The notes beneath the pieces are model-generated. The model was not told the origin of the DNA and ran no database searches. It worked only from the letters and a program-made list of their open reading frames with translations. Shown here in pieces: positions 24,520 to 35,300 of a stretch of 64,000 bases of DNA (the first letter of the stretch is position 1; each line of letters opens with the position of its first letter). The stretch is from NCBI GenBank assembly GCA_036897445.1, contig JAYMTL010000055.1, positions 1-64,000 on the forward strand, in the 5' to 3' direction. A program made the translations under genes and the position numbers. The DNA is from Pelargonium tetragonum (taxonomy: Eukaryota > Streptophyta > Magnoliopsida > Geraniales > Geraniaceae).

Positions 24520-24590
24520 TAGGGAAAAAACAAACACCCTACGAGCGACCTCAGTGGCATAAAAGGAGCATTCTAGGCGGCAATATGGCG
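24520..24590 (+). repeat. Local duplication, copy A
   Basis: CTACGAGCGACCTCAGTGGC followed by ATAAAAGGAGCATTCTAGGC and GGCAATA is matched about 265 bases downstream by CTACAAGCTACCCTAACAGC, ATAAAAAAGGCGTTCTAGGC and AGCAATA. Confidence 0.6.
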
Positions 24591-24789
24591 CTCTCTGATC
24601 CTGAATCTGGTTTCTTTCTTATAAATTATCAGCCTTAACAGTTTCTTTTAAGGGGAAGTTTTTCTTGTGGACTGCTTTTTTTCTTAGTTTTCTTGGGATT
24701 CTAGAGAGATTAGGAATGATTTTCTTTCTTGTGGCTTCCCTGGTTTAGCTTGACGAGATTTACAAATAGGACTCTAGAACGTAGTTCAA

Positions 24790-24875
24790 ACACGTGGTAC
24801 ATAGCCCAACTACAAGCTACCCTAACAGCATAAAAAAGGCGTTCTAGGCAGCAATACTTGTTTATTCTTATCCCT
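24790..24875 (+). repeat. Local duplication, copy B
   Basis: Second member of the pair with 24520-24590. The conserved core is TTCTAGGC-GCAATA with about 75-80 percent identity by eye over 50 bases. After AGCAATA the similarity stops, so the duplicated unit is short. Confidence 0.6.
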
Positions 24876-24879
24876 AAAT

Positions 24880-27800
24880 GTTTTTATTTCCTAGTTTGAG
24901 GTCAATGGGATTCTATTATATAGAGAGTGTAGAGATTCCTTTTTTCTACTTGACAGGGTTCCTTCGTTCAGCTCTACAGGATTGATTCAGAATTTTAAGG
25001 ACTAACTAAAGGGTTATAACACGGGTTGGGATCCTAAAAAGTTTTTGTTCTTTAAAGCCTAAATGAAAGCTTACTGGAACACCCAAGCTCATTAAGGGGG
25101 CCTTATTAACGTAACGTAAAAAAAAGGAACAAAACCCTACTTGAGTAAATAGTGCTGCTATACTCACTCCTGTAAGTTTTAGAATAAGCCCTTGGGGACC
25201 CCGTTTTCTTAAAAATTCTAAAAAGGAAGGAGCCTTACATAATAATAAAGGGTTCAAAAATCTAGGTTAGGCTCGACTATAGATTTGCGGTTGATTTTCC
25301 TAAATATATATATAATACGGAGCTCCGTTTTAGTTACTTTCTATACCAAAACTTAAGGGCTTATTTATAAATTGACTCCTAAAATAAAAAAAGATTAAAG
25401 CCGCTTAATTAATATGAAGGTAGCAGGAAAGGCTAGAAGATGCTCTGACCCCTTATACATTAATGCTTACGAGGAACACACTAAGGCCTTATGCCCCACC
25501 CAGTTATTATTTGCTATTTAAAATACACTAAAAAAGCAAGTTAATACCATTTTAACAGGATTCTTAGAGGTTCATATTTAGACATGAAAAGTTTGAATGT
25601 GAAGGAAGTCCCCTAAGGTGCTCTAGCTAAATTGAGCTTAAGTTTTCTAAAACCCCTACTTGCGGTTTTCGAAGTCTAGCTGCTTCTTGTAAAGGGGCTT
25701 AATACATTTATTACTCTACCTGGGCGACCTATTAAATAAAAAAGGAAAAAGTTGTCTCGCAAAAATCTTTGTACGAGGCAGCCCTGAAAGCCTAGAGTTT
25801 ATCCCGTTTTGTTTTGTAGTAAGAGCGCCATAACAACGAACTTCCTTTTTATTATTAATTCGGAACTAGAGCTCTTATAAGATCCTTAAAAAAAGGGTTT
25901 TAGTCGGTGGGACAAGTCCGCCCCTTAGAGGCTATTCCAGTTACCAGTTAAAAGTCCCGTCGATTTTAATTTAACAGAAGTACTTTTTGCTCTAACTGCT
26001 CGGCTTCATTGAATTTTACCTTACTTATGCACTTCAAATTTTAGGTAAAAAAAAATCTTACTTAAAGTAATACAATTTTGTTAATTCATTACTTTAGAGT
26101 TCTCTAGAGATCTAACTCAGGGGACAACCCGCCAAGGATTTTGCGCCAAAACTAGCAGCTAATTGAAAGTTTAGAGAATTTCGGGTAAAGAGGGGACTTT
26201 CCCTTTTATTACTTATTGCAACAAGTTTTTACAACTTAGAAAGTAGCCCTCTTTTAAGGAGTTTTTGATTAAAGGGACTATCTCAGTTCATTTTATATTA
26301 GCAATTACGAGGAGCTTTTTAGTCATAAGGTAATGATAAGCGTAAACTTTAAAAAGTAATAAGAAAGATTCTTAGGGCACTCAAAAGGCAATAAGAGCAA
26401 CCCTTTTACACTTAGAAAAAGACTGCGTTTTTATACGCAAAGCTTTATATAATCTTATGAAGTATTCTCCTGTACAAGCCTAACCCTTTTTAGCGAGAAA
26501 GTTTTGTCTCATCTCATTTGTTTTGTCTAGGACTCGAACGCCTACTGTATAAGATAAGCTATAATACGCTGCTAAGAGGCCCCTTTTATTAACTCAAGTA
26601 AACTTTAACAACACCCGAATTCTTTTTTATTCGCGGATTTACTGAGGTTTTACTTTATCAAGATCGAGGCTTCGTAAGCTTTTCGATATCCTCACTAACT
26701 ATAAGGGGTTACTTCATTTAGAAATTGTGGTGCCTTTAGTTTTGTAACATGGTTTTGAAAGGTTCAAATCAAGTGCTCTTGAAGGAGGGTCCCGTGCTGT
26801 TTGCTTAGTAAATAATAAAAGAAAGACTCTAAACAGGTAGCTAGGCGTGCTGATAAAGATAAACTGGTTTAAAGAAATAAGGGCTTTTTAATGAAGGCAT
26901 AGTACCGAGCAGACCTCGGCAGCTAACTTAAGTTTGACCGGAGCCCACCATTATTATATTATATAATCAAACTCCTAAAGGGTATCTGCAACTCTTAAAT
27001 AAAAGAGATTCCAGCGTAAATAAAAGTTCAAATCCAGTTTATATGCCAGAAAGCTACTTGAATGGGTTTTTAGGGGCTAGAGGATCAAACGCGATTCTCC
27101 CCCTTGTGAACACTTTTGGATTATGGACAGGACTCTACTCTCTTATTAATTAATATGAAGAAAAGAGCTTTGCTTACCTAAGAGCTCGAGCACTAGAATA
27201 CAAAAAACTTCGTTTTAAGCGCTTAGAAGTTCAACTTTGAAGACTAAACTTTAAGTTAAAACCCACACTTCTTTTTTATAGTAATAGGTTCTATGCTTAA
27301 CGAGTTTAAAGGTTCCGTATTAAGGAGTTTCTAGCTTTAAAGCCCTCCTTAGAAAAGTATTCGCCATTTGAGAAGCTTCTTTCAGCCCAAAAAAGTTTAT
27401 TCCAGGGCCAAAAAGTTTTGCAGTTAGTAATAAATCTTAACTTTACTAGGCTAAGACTTTAAATTGAATTTGGTGGAGCACTCGTCTACGGGCTTTATTC
27501 ATAGGGTTCTAAATCTTGTGCAACTTACTTAGTTGGTCTTAGAAAATTTAGCTATAAGCTAGAACAAAGCCTACTGTTTGGGATTTCCCTATCATTAAGG
27601 GGCCCTTGAGATAACAAGGTACCTAACTTGTATAATTTCAGGTTTACTAGAGCAAGCTTTTTAAAAACGTATGCTTTAATACTTATTCATGCAATAAAGC
27701 CGCTTTATCGTAGAGTATGGGGGATATGACTTTAGAATTCTAAAAACCTTAACTAAAAACCCAATACAGCTCAAGCTCTAGTACCATGTTTAAGGCGCGC

Positions 27801-28085
27801 TTTCCTTAAAAAGCATGAATTCAAACCTTTGCATCCGGTGGGTTTACTAGGGACCCTTAAGACATCAACTATAAAAAAGGAGCTCCCAACTAAACCTTAA
27901 AGTGGAATAAAATGATAAAAGGGAGTCCTATTGCTAGGTACTTAGCTAAAGCCAGTGTGGCGCGCCTTAAACCACCTATTTAGAGCATTAGCCACTTCAT
28001 TTTCTTTGATAACTCTCGTTATAGATAGAAGAACCCATGTAATAAGTAAGAATAAGGGGTTCAATAGGAAAGCCCCAGAGAGTCC
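24880..28085. other. No gene seen
   Basis: The minus frame 25006-25257 (83 aa) and the start of a plus frame at 27955 give no recognisable domain. At 26524-26580 the minus strand has GGCGTTCGAGTCCTA, a 4-bp T-stem-like string, without a matching anticodon arm. Confidence 0.4.
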
Positions 28086-28089
28086 TTTT

Positions 28090-28300
28090 CCCTTGTGTTT
28101 CTGTATTTGTATTCTGTATCATACTCTGTACTTAGTCTTCTTCTTTATACTACTCTGCAAAACTTTAGAATTTCAGAGCTCTACCTTTCTGGATCCTAGT
28201 AGGGCTCTTAAGCTTAAGGGAGATCCCTGTCTTCTTGTTGCCTGTCTTATAACCGGGAGCTCTTGTCTTTGTATTATTCCTGAAAGAGCTCACCCTTTTT
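28090..28300 (-). repeat. Lys-rich dispersed family, copy at 28.2 kb
   Basis: The minus strand carries GTACAGAGTATGATACAGAA, then AATACAAATACAG in one half. In the other half it carries a Lys/Thr/Gly-rich open stretch inside the 66-aa minus frame 28165-28365, with peptide words NNTKTRAPGYKTGNKKTG and ISLKLKSPTRIQKGRALKF. KTGNKKTGIS is comparable to KTKKGISHK of the 55.5 kb copy. The whole stretch is CT-rich on the plus strand, which also explains the long opposite frame 27955-28305. No known protein family is recognised. Confidence 0.45.
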
Positions 28301-28480
28301 TTTAGTATAAGTGAATCTAAAAATCCCGGGTCAATTCCTTTCTTTGGAGAGCTTTTCTGCTTCACTTAATGGGATGTCCTTGTATTAGAATAGAACGCAA
28401 ATAAACAAGACTCCTCTTGCCTTTTGTTCTTCTCGCTAAAAAAGAGGAAATAGAAAGAATCCATAATAGATAAATAGATG

Positions 28481-28520
28481 TTCCCGACGGGAGCGTAGTG
28501 AAGTGAAGGAGGGTCAAGCA
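28481..28520 (+). repeat. CCCGACGGG hairpin repeat, copy 2
   Basis: TTCCCGACGGGAGCGTAGTG followed by AAGTGAAGGAGGGTCA. The copy at 30955 reads TTCCCGACCGGCACGTAGTG then AAAGAGGGTCA, with a small deletion. The phrase resembles a common angiosperm mitochondrial spacer motif (complement of TCACTACGCTCCCGTC). Confidence 0.55.
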
Positions 28521-30950
28521 GGATAGTTTCTTGCGTAGACACGAATACTTACTAATTATAGCACCCGCCCACTTTTAACGGGTTTGACTTGCATTTTTAC
28601 ATCTATAAATGATTTATACTTCTTTCTTTTATTCTGTAGATCCGTTTTATAACTCTTTTTTTCATTTAAGGAGCTATGGGAGTTTATAAAATGACAAGAA
28701 AAGGATAACTTTGGATAGCTATAATAGAATAGAAAGATAGATCTAGTTGTAGTTGTTAGTGTCTTTCTTATTTGCTGCATTATAGACACCAAGCTCTTAC
28801 TTGCTTTCTTTAGAAGACGGGGCCCTTCTTCAAAGCCTTACGCTTACTTTCTATCTGTATCATACTTCCAGAGCTATAACCCATGCAACCTTAAACAGCT
28901 AGACCTATCCCTGTAGCTTTGGTATTAGTCTTCTTTTGAAATATATGATTTAGGGTAGCCTAATATCTCAACTTTAAAGGATCTCCGTAAGCTTTATCTA
29001 ACAGAGCTAAACGAACACCGCTACAAAAACAAGACTTTATTCTATGTGTCCTTACCAGAAATGCGATTTACCTTACTAGACTCCTCTAAAAGACTTTAAG
29101 CTTGCGGTGGGGAACTCTAAGAAAACCCTTGTGAATGAATAACAGGTAACCCGCGGTTATCAGGAAACGCATAAATGAAAACTGAACCTATATATATAAA
29201 CTTGTTTAGAAAAAGGGTTACTATCTCTAAATTTAACACATAATTAGGACTATACTTTGCTTGCCCTCCTTGTTGTCGAATTTCCTTCTTCAAAAAACCA
29301 ATTCTAAAAAAGTAAGAAACGATCTAACTAAGAAGAGGTGTCTATCAGATACATATTTGTAAGAACCCACTCTAATTTACCCTTCATTTGAGCAAATGCT
29401 TGCTTATATACCAGTAAATCCGGCATGAGGTGCTCCTGGGCGAGAGGCTTAAGGCACTAGAATCTTTTCATAAGTTTAAAAAGATCCCATCTACGCGAGC
29501 AAACAAGGAATTCGAAAACTTTAAGCGGGGACCCTTTTTTTGCAGGCCTCTGCTGTCTCTACCTCGAGGCTAAAATAAAAATTTTTAAGATTTTTTGTTA
29601 AAGCTGTTTCATTTCAATATACTTTGGAGCAGTAATTTGAGTTAGGAACTCCCCGGCACTCAAAAAAGAAGTAGAATTTTCTTTATTTTGAATTAGACTG
29701 AGGGAGCTTTATACTTGTTCGTGAGTATCGAAAAACGAGTTGCGTCAAGGCAGGGCTCGGCGTAAAATCTACAACCACAAGCCCAAAAACCTATGTTGGT
29801 ACTCAGAATTGATAAAGGGAATACTGCAGCCCTAAATCCCTTTATATAAAAAGACTACGCAAGCTCTCTATAAAGTGTGTTTTATCATACGAAAAGGCCT
29901 TATAAAAGTTAATAGATACAGAACCCGTCATAAGACCCCGATAGGTAGGTATCTTTTTTGTATCCGGATAAATGCAATAAATTAGCGCAAAGTTCTTCCG
30001 TTATTAAGGGTCAAGCTTCTAGGTTTCAGCGACCTGTTATTCCAGAGCTGGTATAAGTTTCTAGTGGTCTGACTTAGTTATATTCCTTTGAAAACTTAAA
30101 GGTTAAAGAATAACCTTGCTTAAGGAGACTTTTACCTCTTTTCTAGGGTTTTGGCCCCTCCATTAGATTAGCACTAAATATGTTTACTACGTAATATATA
30201 CTTTAAAAATCTTGAAAATAGGATAAGAAGTTTCATAATATAAGTAAAGCTGGGTATTGCGCTTTTTATTCTGAACCAAAACTTAATAAAGAGGGTTACC
30301 CCTCAAGTAACAAATAGAGAGAACTTCAAAAGGGAATAGCGAGAACATGCAGGGTAGTTTCAGAGAGATATCTGTTGGTTAAGTTTATTTAATAGGTAGT
30401 TGATTTTAAATAGGATTGTTAAGTGGATACCTTTTTGTTAAAGTTTCTTAATCTACTACCCATCTAAAAGAAAAACTTATGAATTTAGAATAGAGGCACG
30501 CAAAGCTCTAACTCGGGTTCCATAAAAGTCAAAGTAGTTTCTGAGTCGCTAGTTCTAGTTAATTAAAGAATCTCAGTACCGGGTAATCGTTATTGCCTTT
30601 TTAATTCCAAGAAAGAATTTAACTTATTGTTTGCCTTGTTGGTTAGGAGCTCGACTTCTCAACTTATTAACTGATTTCTTACTCATCAAACCAGACCTAT
30701 CTTATTTAGATTTAGAATCCCTGCTTAATCCTAAAAAGGATTTTGTAGTCCTAACTTACCCTAACTATATTGTATTAACTATCTCACTCATTAGTCTTTT
30801 TAGTAAGTATCTTGCCTATTAGTTAGTAATTTATATAATAATTAAGTACTCTTCAATAGAGTCGTTCTCTTTGGATAAAGCCATAACCCTCTAGTTCCCT
30901 GCTGTTACTGACACCGAAAGATACAAACTTCATAGATATTACAGAACATA
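28521..30950. other. No gene seen
   Basis: A 78-aa minus frame at 28556-28792 and a 63-aa plus frame at 30631-30822 (alternative start) are of chance length and composition. No RNA or repeat is supported. Confidence 0.4.
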
Positions 30951-30954
30951 AGTC

Positions 30955-30990
30955 TTCCCGACCGGCACGTAGTGAAAGAGGGTCACGTAT
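30955..30990 (+). repeat. CCCGACCGG hairpin repeat, copy 3
   Basis: Diverged relative of the repeat at 28481, aligned over TTCCCGAC, CGTAGTGAA and GAGGGTCA in the same order. The hairpin stem is damaged here by one change. Confidence 0.5.
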
Positions 30991-31665
30991 GAGATCTGAA
31001 TATATATATATGTATAGATACATTATAAAATAACACCCATCTTGTTTCTTTCTTCTTTTTTGAGAGTTAGATTTTTCTTTAAAAAGTGTAAGACCTTCTT
31101 TGAGAGCTATACCCCAGGACTTAATAGAGGATTAAGAGAAAGAGACTTTTAGCAGCTTATTCTTACTTAGCTATTCTTTCTCTTTATAAGAGTTAGTCTT
31201 TAAATTTGTAAGCCTAAAAGCTTGTATTTTATATTATTCATTACTATAGAGAATTCAGTCTTTCTTTTTTATTGTTAAAGATTGAGATTCTTACCTCTCC
31301 CGCACCTTGCTTTTATGAAAGCGCCTTAATACTCCATACAAAAATCATTCTTCCCAACTTTAGTTTAACGGAGGATAACTCATTCAGTAGTCTTAGAGTT
31401 TAGTCAACTTCACACTAAGACCAACAACACAAATTTCACTTCAAATTCCTCAGGAAAGAACTTTTTATCCCCACTTATTAATTTACTAAATGAATGCAGG
31501 AACAGTAACAAAGAAAAGGACCCCCATGTCCTTGTAAAAGAAAAGCGACTCCTCTTTTCTAAAGAAAACCTGAAATTTACAGCAAGTAAAGTAAAAGGGG
31601 CCCCGTACTACTTTAAAATTGAAATAGAAAAAGGATTGATCCTTATAACAAGAACAAGAATTATC

Positions 31666-32040
31666 TTATATAGATGAGACTGTCAATAAAGAAAGGTTGC
31701 ATACTCTATAAGCAGAACTTTTTATTGGCCTAGGGAGAGCTTTCGTAAATGTTCCATTAGAACCTGATAATACAGGAATAAGCACCAGCAAATAAAGGCT
31801 TACTTGACCTCGACCTAACCGACTTAACCTTTGCTGCTTCTTAGCCTTCTCTGTACTCTGAGCTTTCCTGTGAGCTATACTTACGCTACCTATGCCTGTA
31901 GCAAGTTTCTTCTTCTTATGGGCTATACCTATATCTATATCTGGGGCTACGATATTCTTCCTTGGCTTACTTGTTCTTTGCTGCTTTGACTTCGTACTCT
32001 TACCTGTACTCTTCTGTTTGAGATTCTTCTTTGTTTTCAT
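31666..32040 (-). CDS. Lys-rich frame in the dispersed family, hypothetical, probably not expressed
   Basis: A 124-aa minus-strand frame with ATG start. Residues 1-75 or so are Lys/Ser/Thr-rich and contain two related units, GIAHKKKKLATG and SIAHRKAQSTEKA. The last 45 residues are mixed in composition and unlike the rest. The repeated (G/S)IxHK pattern recurs as GISHKTDKARKTG at 55.6 kb, and at DNA level GGTATA-CCCATAAGA is shared by both sites. A related TTTAGCGAGTGGTAGAGCTC lies at 51.4 kb. No membrane segment or known domain is visible. Being open for 124 codons is above chance for this composition, but purine-rich DNA lacks stops, and related copies are short or broken. I therefore keep it as a repeat member with coding appearance. 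No ribosome-binding or promoter signal is evident. Confidence 0.3.
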   Translation of the reverse strand: MKTKKNLKQKSTGKSTKSKQQRTSKPRKNIVAPDIDIGIAHKKKKLATGIGSVSIAHRKAQSTEKAKKQQRLSRLGRGQVSLYLLVLIPVLSGSNGTFTKALPRPIKSSAYRVCNLSLLTVSSI

Positions 32041-32115
32041 TCTTATGCCTGCACTCCTTTGTTGCTTGAGAGTTAGAGTTTCGGTACTCTTTTATTTGGA
32101 TTGGGCTTATTAGTA
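31800..32115 (-). repeat. Lys-rich dispersed family, best copy
   Basis: Longest and least broken copy. The minus strand shows AGTACGAAGTCAAAGCAGCA, GGTATAGCCCATAAGAAG, GGTAGCGTAAGTATAGCTCA and GGTTAAGTCGGTTAGGTCG in order. Each block has a counterpart at 23.4, 55.6, 51.4 or 42.1 kb. It extends about 75 bases past the start of the 124-aa frame into CT-rich + strand sequence shared with 23.9 kb. Confidence 0.55.
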
Positions 32116-32309
32116 GCAGTAGAAGGAGTCATAGCTATACCTATCTTATAACGGGGAAAGGTAGCGGGGGTGGGGAGATACCTATGAGAGGAATTCCCTA
32201 CTGTAGCTACTAGATTAGACTTAGGTAGTGTAAAAAAAACGAGGAAAGCAAGGCTTAAGGATTTTGAATGCCCTAGCAAAAAAGGTGGTACAGCAGGCAC
32301 CGAAACTTT

Positions 32310-35300
32310 TAAAGATACAATTAGAATCCTCCTAAATTAGGCAATTTTTGAAAAGCTTGTAAAAATCTTTAATGGGGGCCTACTAGTGAAAAGTTTGTCC
32401 ATCATAAAAGTAGCCAACTACTCATGCATAAGTTTATAATGCATTTTTTGTAAGAAAAAGTCCTTCTATAGGATCTTTTCTTTTTGTTTTTTCACTTTTG
32501 GTTAATCTTGATTTGAGAAATTGCATCAGGACTCCCTTTTAGCTGCTTAGGTTTTCTAGTACTTTAAGTTATCTAAGAAAGAAAAAGAGAAGAAAGTTAA
32601 TTCGGATTTGAAATACAAAAAGGTTAGGATTTTTACCTGACGTTTACTGGAAAGGCATTAGCATAGCAAAACCCAACGAAGAATCCCACTGGATAAAGTA
32701 ATAGAGTAGAGCTCCCTTTTTGCTAGCTTATCAAGGACCCGCAATCTAAAGTCATTTTATATCTGAATTAGGTCAAAAGGTCCGGAGAGTCTCGAGTTCT
32801 TGTTTTTTGCAATATAGTGTAGAAAGACAACAAATTTATAAAAAGAAGTACTTAAGGTCCTTTATGAAAAAAAATCCCGTTATAAAACTAAAAGGGTATC
32901 CTTGCTTCTCTTGTTAAAACGGACACTTTTCTAAAAGCCTTTTTTGAACCCGCAGTCTTTCCCCTAAACTAGCTTAAGTGTAATATTAAAAAAACTGCCC
33001 GCTCTAAGATAAGAAGACAAAAGCATACACGACAACTCGTGGGTATAGCTATTTCTTTACTATCTAAGCTAAGGTGATTATACTAACAGGGTGTTTCTCA
33101 TAAAAAAGGGCCCCTGGGTATAATAAAAGGAGTCTCTAAGTAAAAGTAAAGAGCAACTCCTCCAAGAATTTACTGTAAAGCCAAGAAAACTGGGTTGCAG
33201 ATAGAATAGAATCGTACTAAACTACTATCCAGAGAATGCCCAGAATGTCGATTATCACCAGCTGAGGTACCGGCTAATCTGATTGATTTTATCTATATAA
33301 CCAAATCAAAGCCCTTTTTTAATGAAAGACTTTTTTTAGTTTTAATTCAAGGTAAGTAAATATCATAAGCTTGTGTAAGATTAAGGGGTTTTTAGGTAAG
33401 ATAATCTAACTCAAAGGAGGGTTCAAGTCTTGTATTTTCTTATTTATAGCAAAGTCTTTGAGTTTGACCTTTTATTGCTCTGAAATGTTAGCTTCATTCT
33501 GTAGGCCTGTCTTATTATATAAATTAGCCTTCGCTTTATAAGATTGCTACAAGACGCTTAGTTATCCTGTAATCTAGATCTATAAAGTAAACGGCACCCT
33601 ATTTTCTTAGATTATCCTTTACATCGGGTGCTACTACTACCTTCTGCTAAACACACACGGATTTGCAAAGGATTTTCGCCCTTTTGGCAAATTAGATTTT
33701 AGTAGGTCCAGGTATAGACTCTTTTAATAACGTTCCCAGCACTAATGCTTTAATATGCTTTAGAACCCTAGTAAAGTCAAGAAAACCTTAGAAAATCTTT
33801 CTATTTTTTACTCAATAAAACTCAAAAAAGATGGACCAGAAGTCGTTGAATCGCACACACAAAAAAGGAAAGCCTTTCTTTTATTTAAGATGGGATGCTT
33901 TTTCAATTTTTAATGCTATTAACTTTGAAGCAATTACTGTTACTAGATTTCATTTTAGGAACTTATACGGATTTGACTTTTCATTATACAGCTTTGAAAA
34001 ACGGGACTTGCTAGCACCTAACCTCTCCAATAAAGAACAGGGTCTTAAGCATGAAAATTTCTAAGTGGACTAAAATGCCGAAGTATAAAGAGGTTTTTAG
34101 AAAAAAGCTCATAGATACAAAAGAATCCTCGACTTTGGGGTAGTTGTATTCCTTCTAACTAACCAACTAATTTGTGTAATTTGTGGTAAATCGCGAAAAG
34201 AAAAAGTCTAGTTCAAAAATCTTACTACAAAAGAGAGCTTTAAATCTAGTGCTGAAGCTTTTAAAGATATTTAAGAACCTTTAAGTAAATCTTCTGTTAT
34301 ATAAAATCTCCTCCACTTACCGAAAAACTTTAGCCGTTAGAACTTTAGGGGTACCGCTTGTTGAATAAGCAGTAGTTAGATCTCGCAACTTAAGAAAGTA
34401 TAGGATTTCAACTTACTCTCAGCGAAAGAGTAGAGTAAAGAGAAGCAGTCCTCTATTAAATGTATATATTCCTTTACTGAGTGGATACTCCTATTCAGAA
34501 TCAAGGGATACCAAGGATTTCCTTTTTTTTGAGATTATAACACATGGGTTCAAACATTTCAGGAGCGGCGGAAAATAGAAATTAGAAGTTGTGACTTTTT
34601 CTACAAGGGTCCCGGGCTCTGGTGAATATTCGACTTCTATTTTCAAGAAAAAAGAAAGGAGGATCCTTATGGTATGTTTACTTGGTTAAGTTTCAATTTT
34701 GTACAAGAGCTTGCAGGAGTAGCTTCTAGTTTCTGAAACACAAAGATTTAAGACTCTTCAAGAAAAGCAAGTAGTTTTTGCATTAAACATTTGCCCCAGT
34801 AAGAGAGATTTAGACAAGCTCCGAAGAAAGAATAAGAGTCTTTGTCTTTAAAGGCACTAGGGGTTTAAAAGGCAATTGCTAGGGATTCCCTTAGGCTTTA
34901 TAAAGTACCTTAAAATCCTACGTAACTCTTGTCCAAAGTGCGCCTCTGACTACTTTTTCTTTTCTCTATTCTCCGGAAACTCCACGTATAATTGAAAAGT
35001 AAAGGGGCACTGCGTATGAAAGGTACTTTTAAACACTGACCAAGCAAGGTGTATACTACTCTAGGGTTTCTAAGTCAGTGAATTCCTAAAGAATTTTCCT
35101 GGACTCAATTTCATTCATTTCTTTTTCTTCTTATTATTCTTTTATCAATAGACTCATCTTTCTTTTAGTTTCTGCTTCAAGACCTGCCATACTGACCTTT
35201 ACGCTTTGTTAGTAGTAACCCCTCTTTCAATTTTGACTTGGTTATGAGTTAAGATTCCTAAAAAGCACTTCATTTTTGGGCGGAAGAAAAGTGAGACTTA

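Noticed and set aside
26524-26580. Minus-strand GGCGTTCGAGTCCTA as a tRNA T-arm
   Set aside because: Only a four-base stem; no anticodon or acceptor stem could be paired.
27955-28305. 116-aa plus frame with hydrophobic segments
   Set aside because: It is the CT-rich complement of a Lys-rich repeat copy, which explains the Leu/Cys/Phe-rich translation; there is no membrane protein family likeness.
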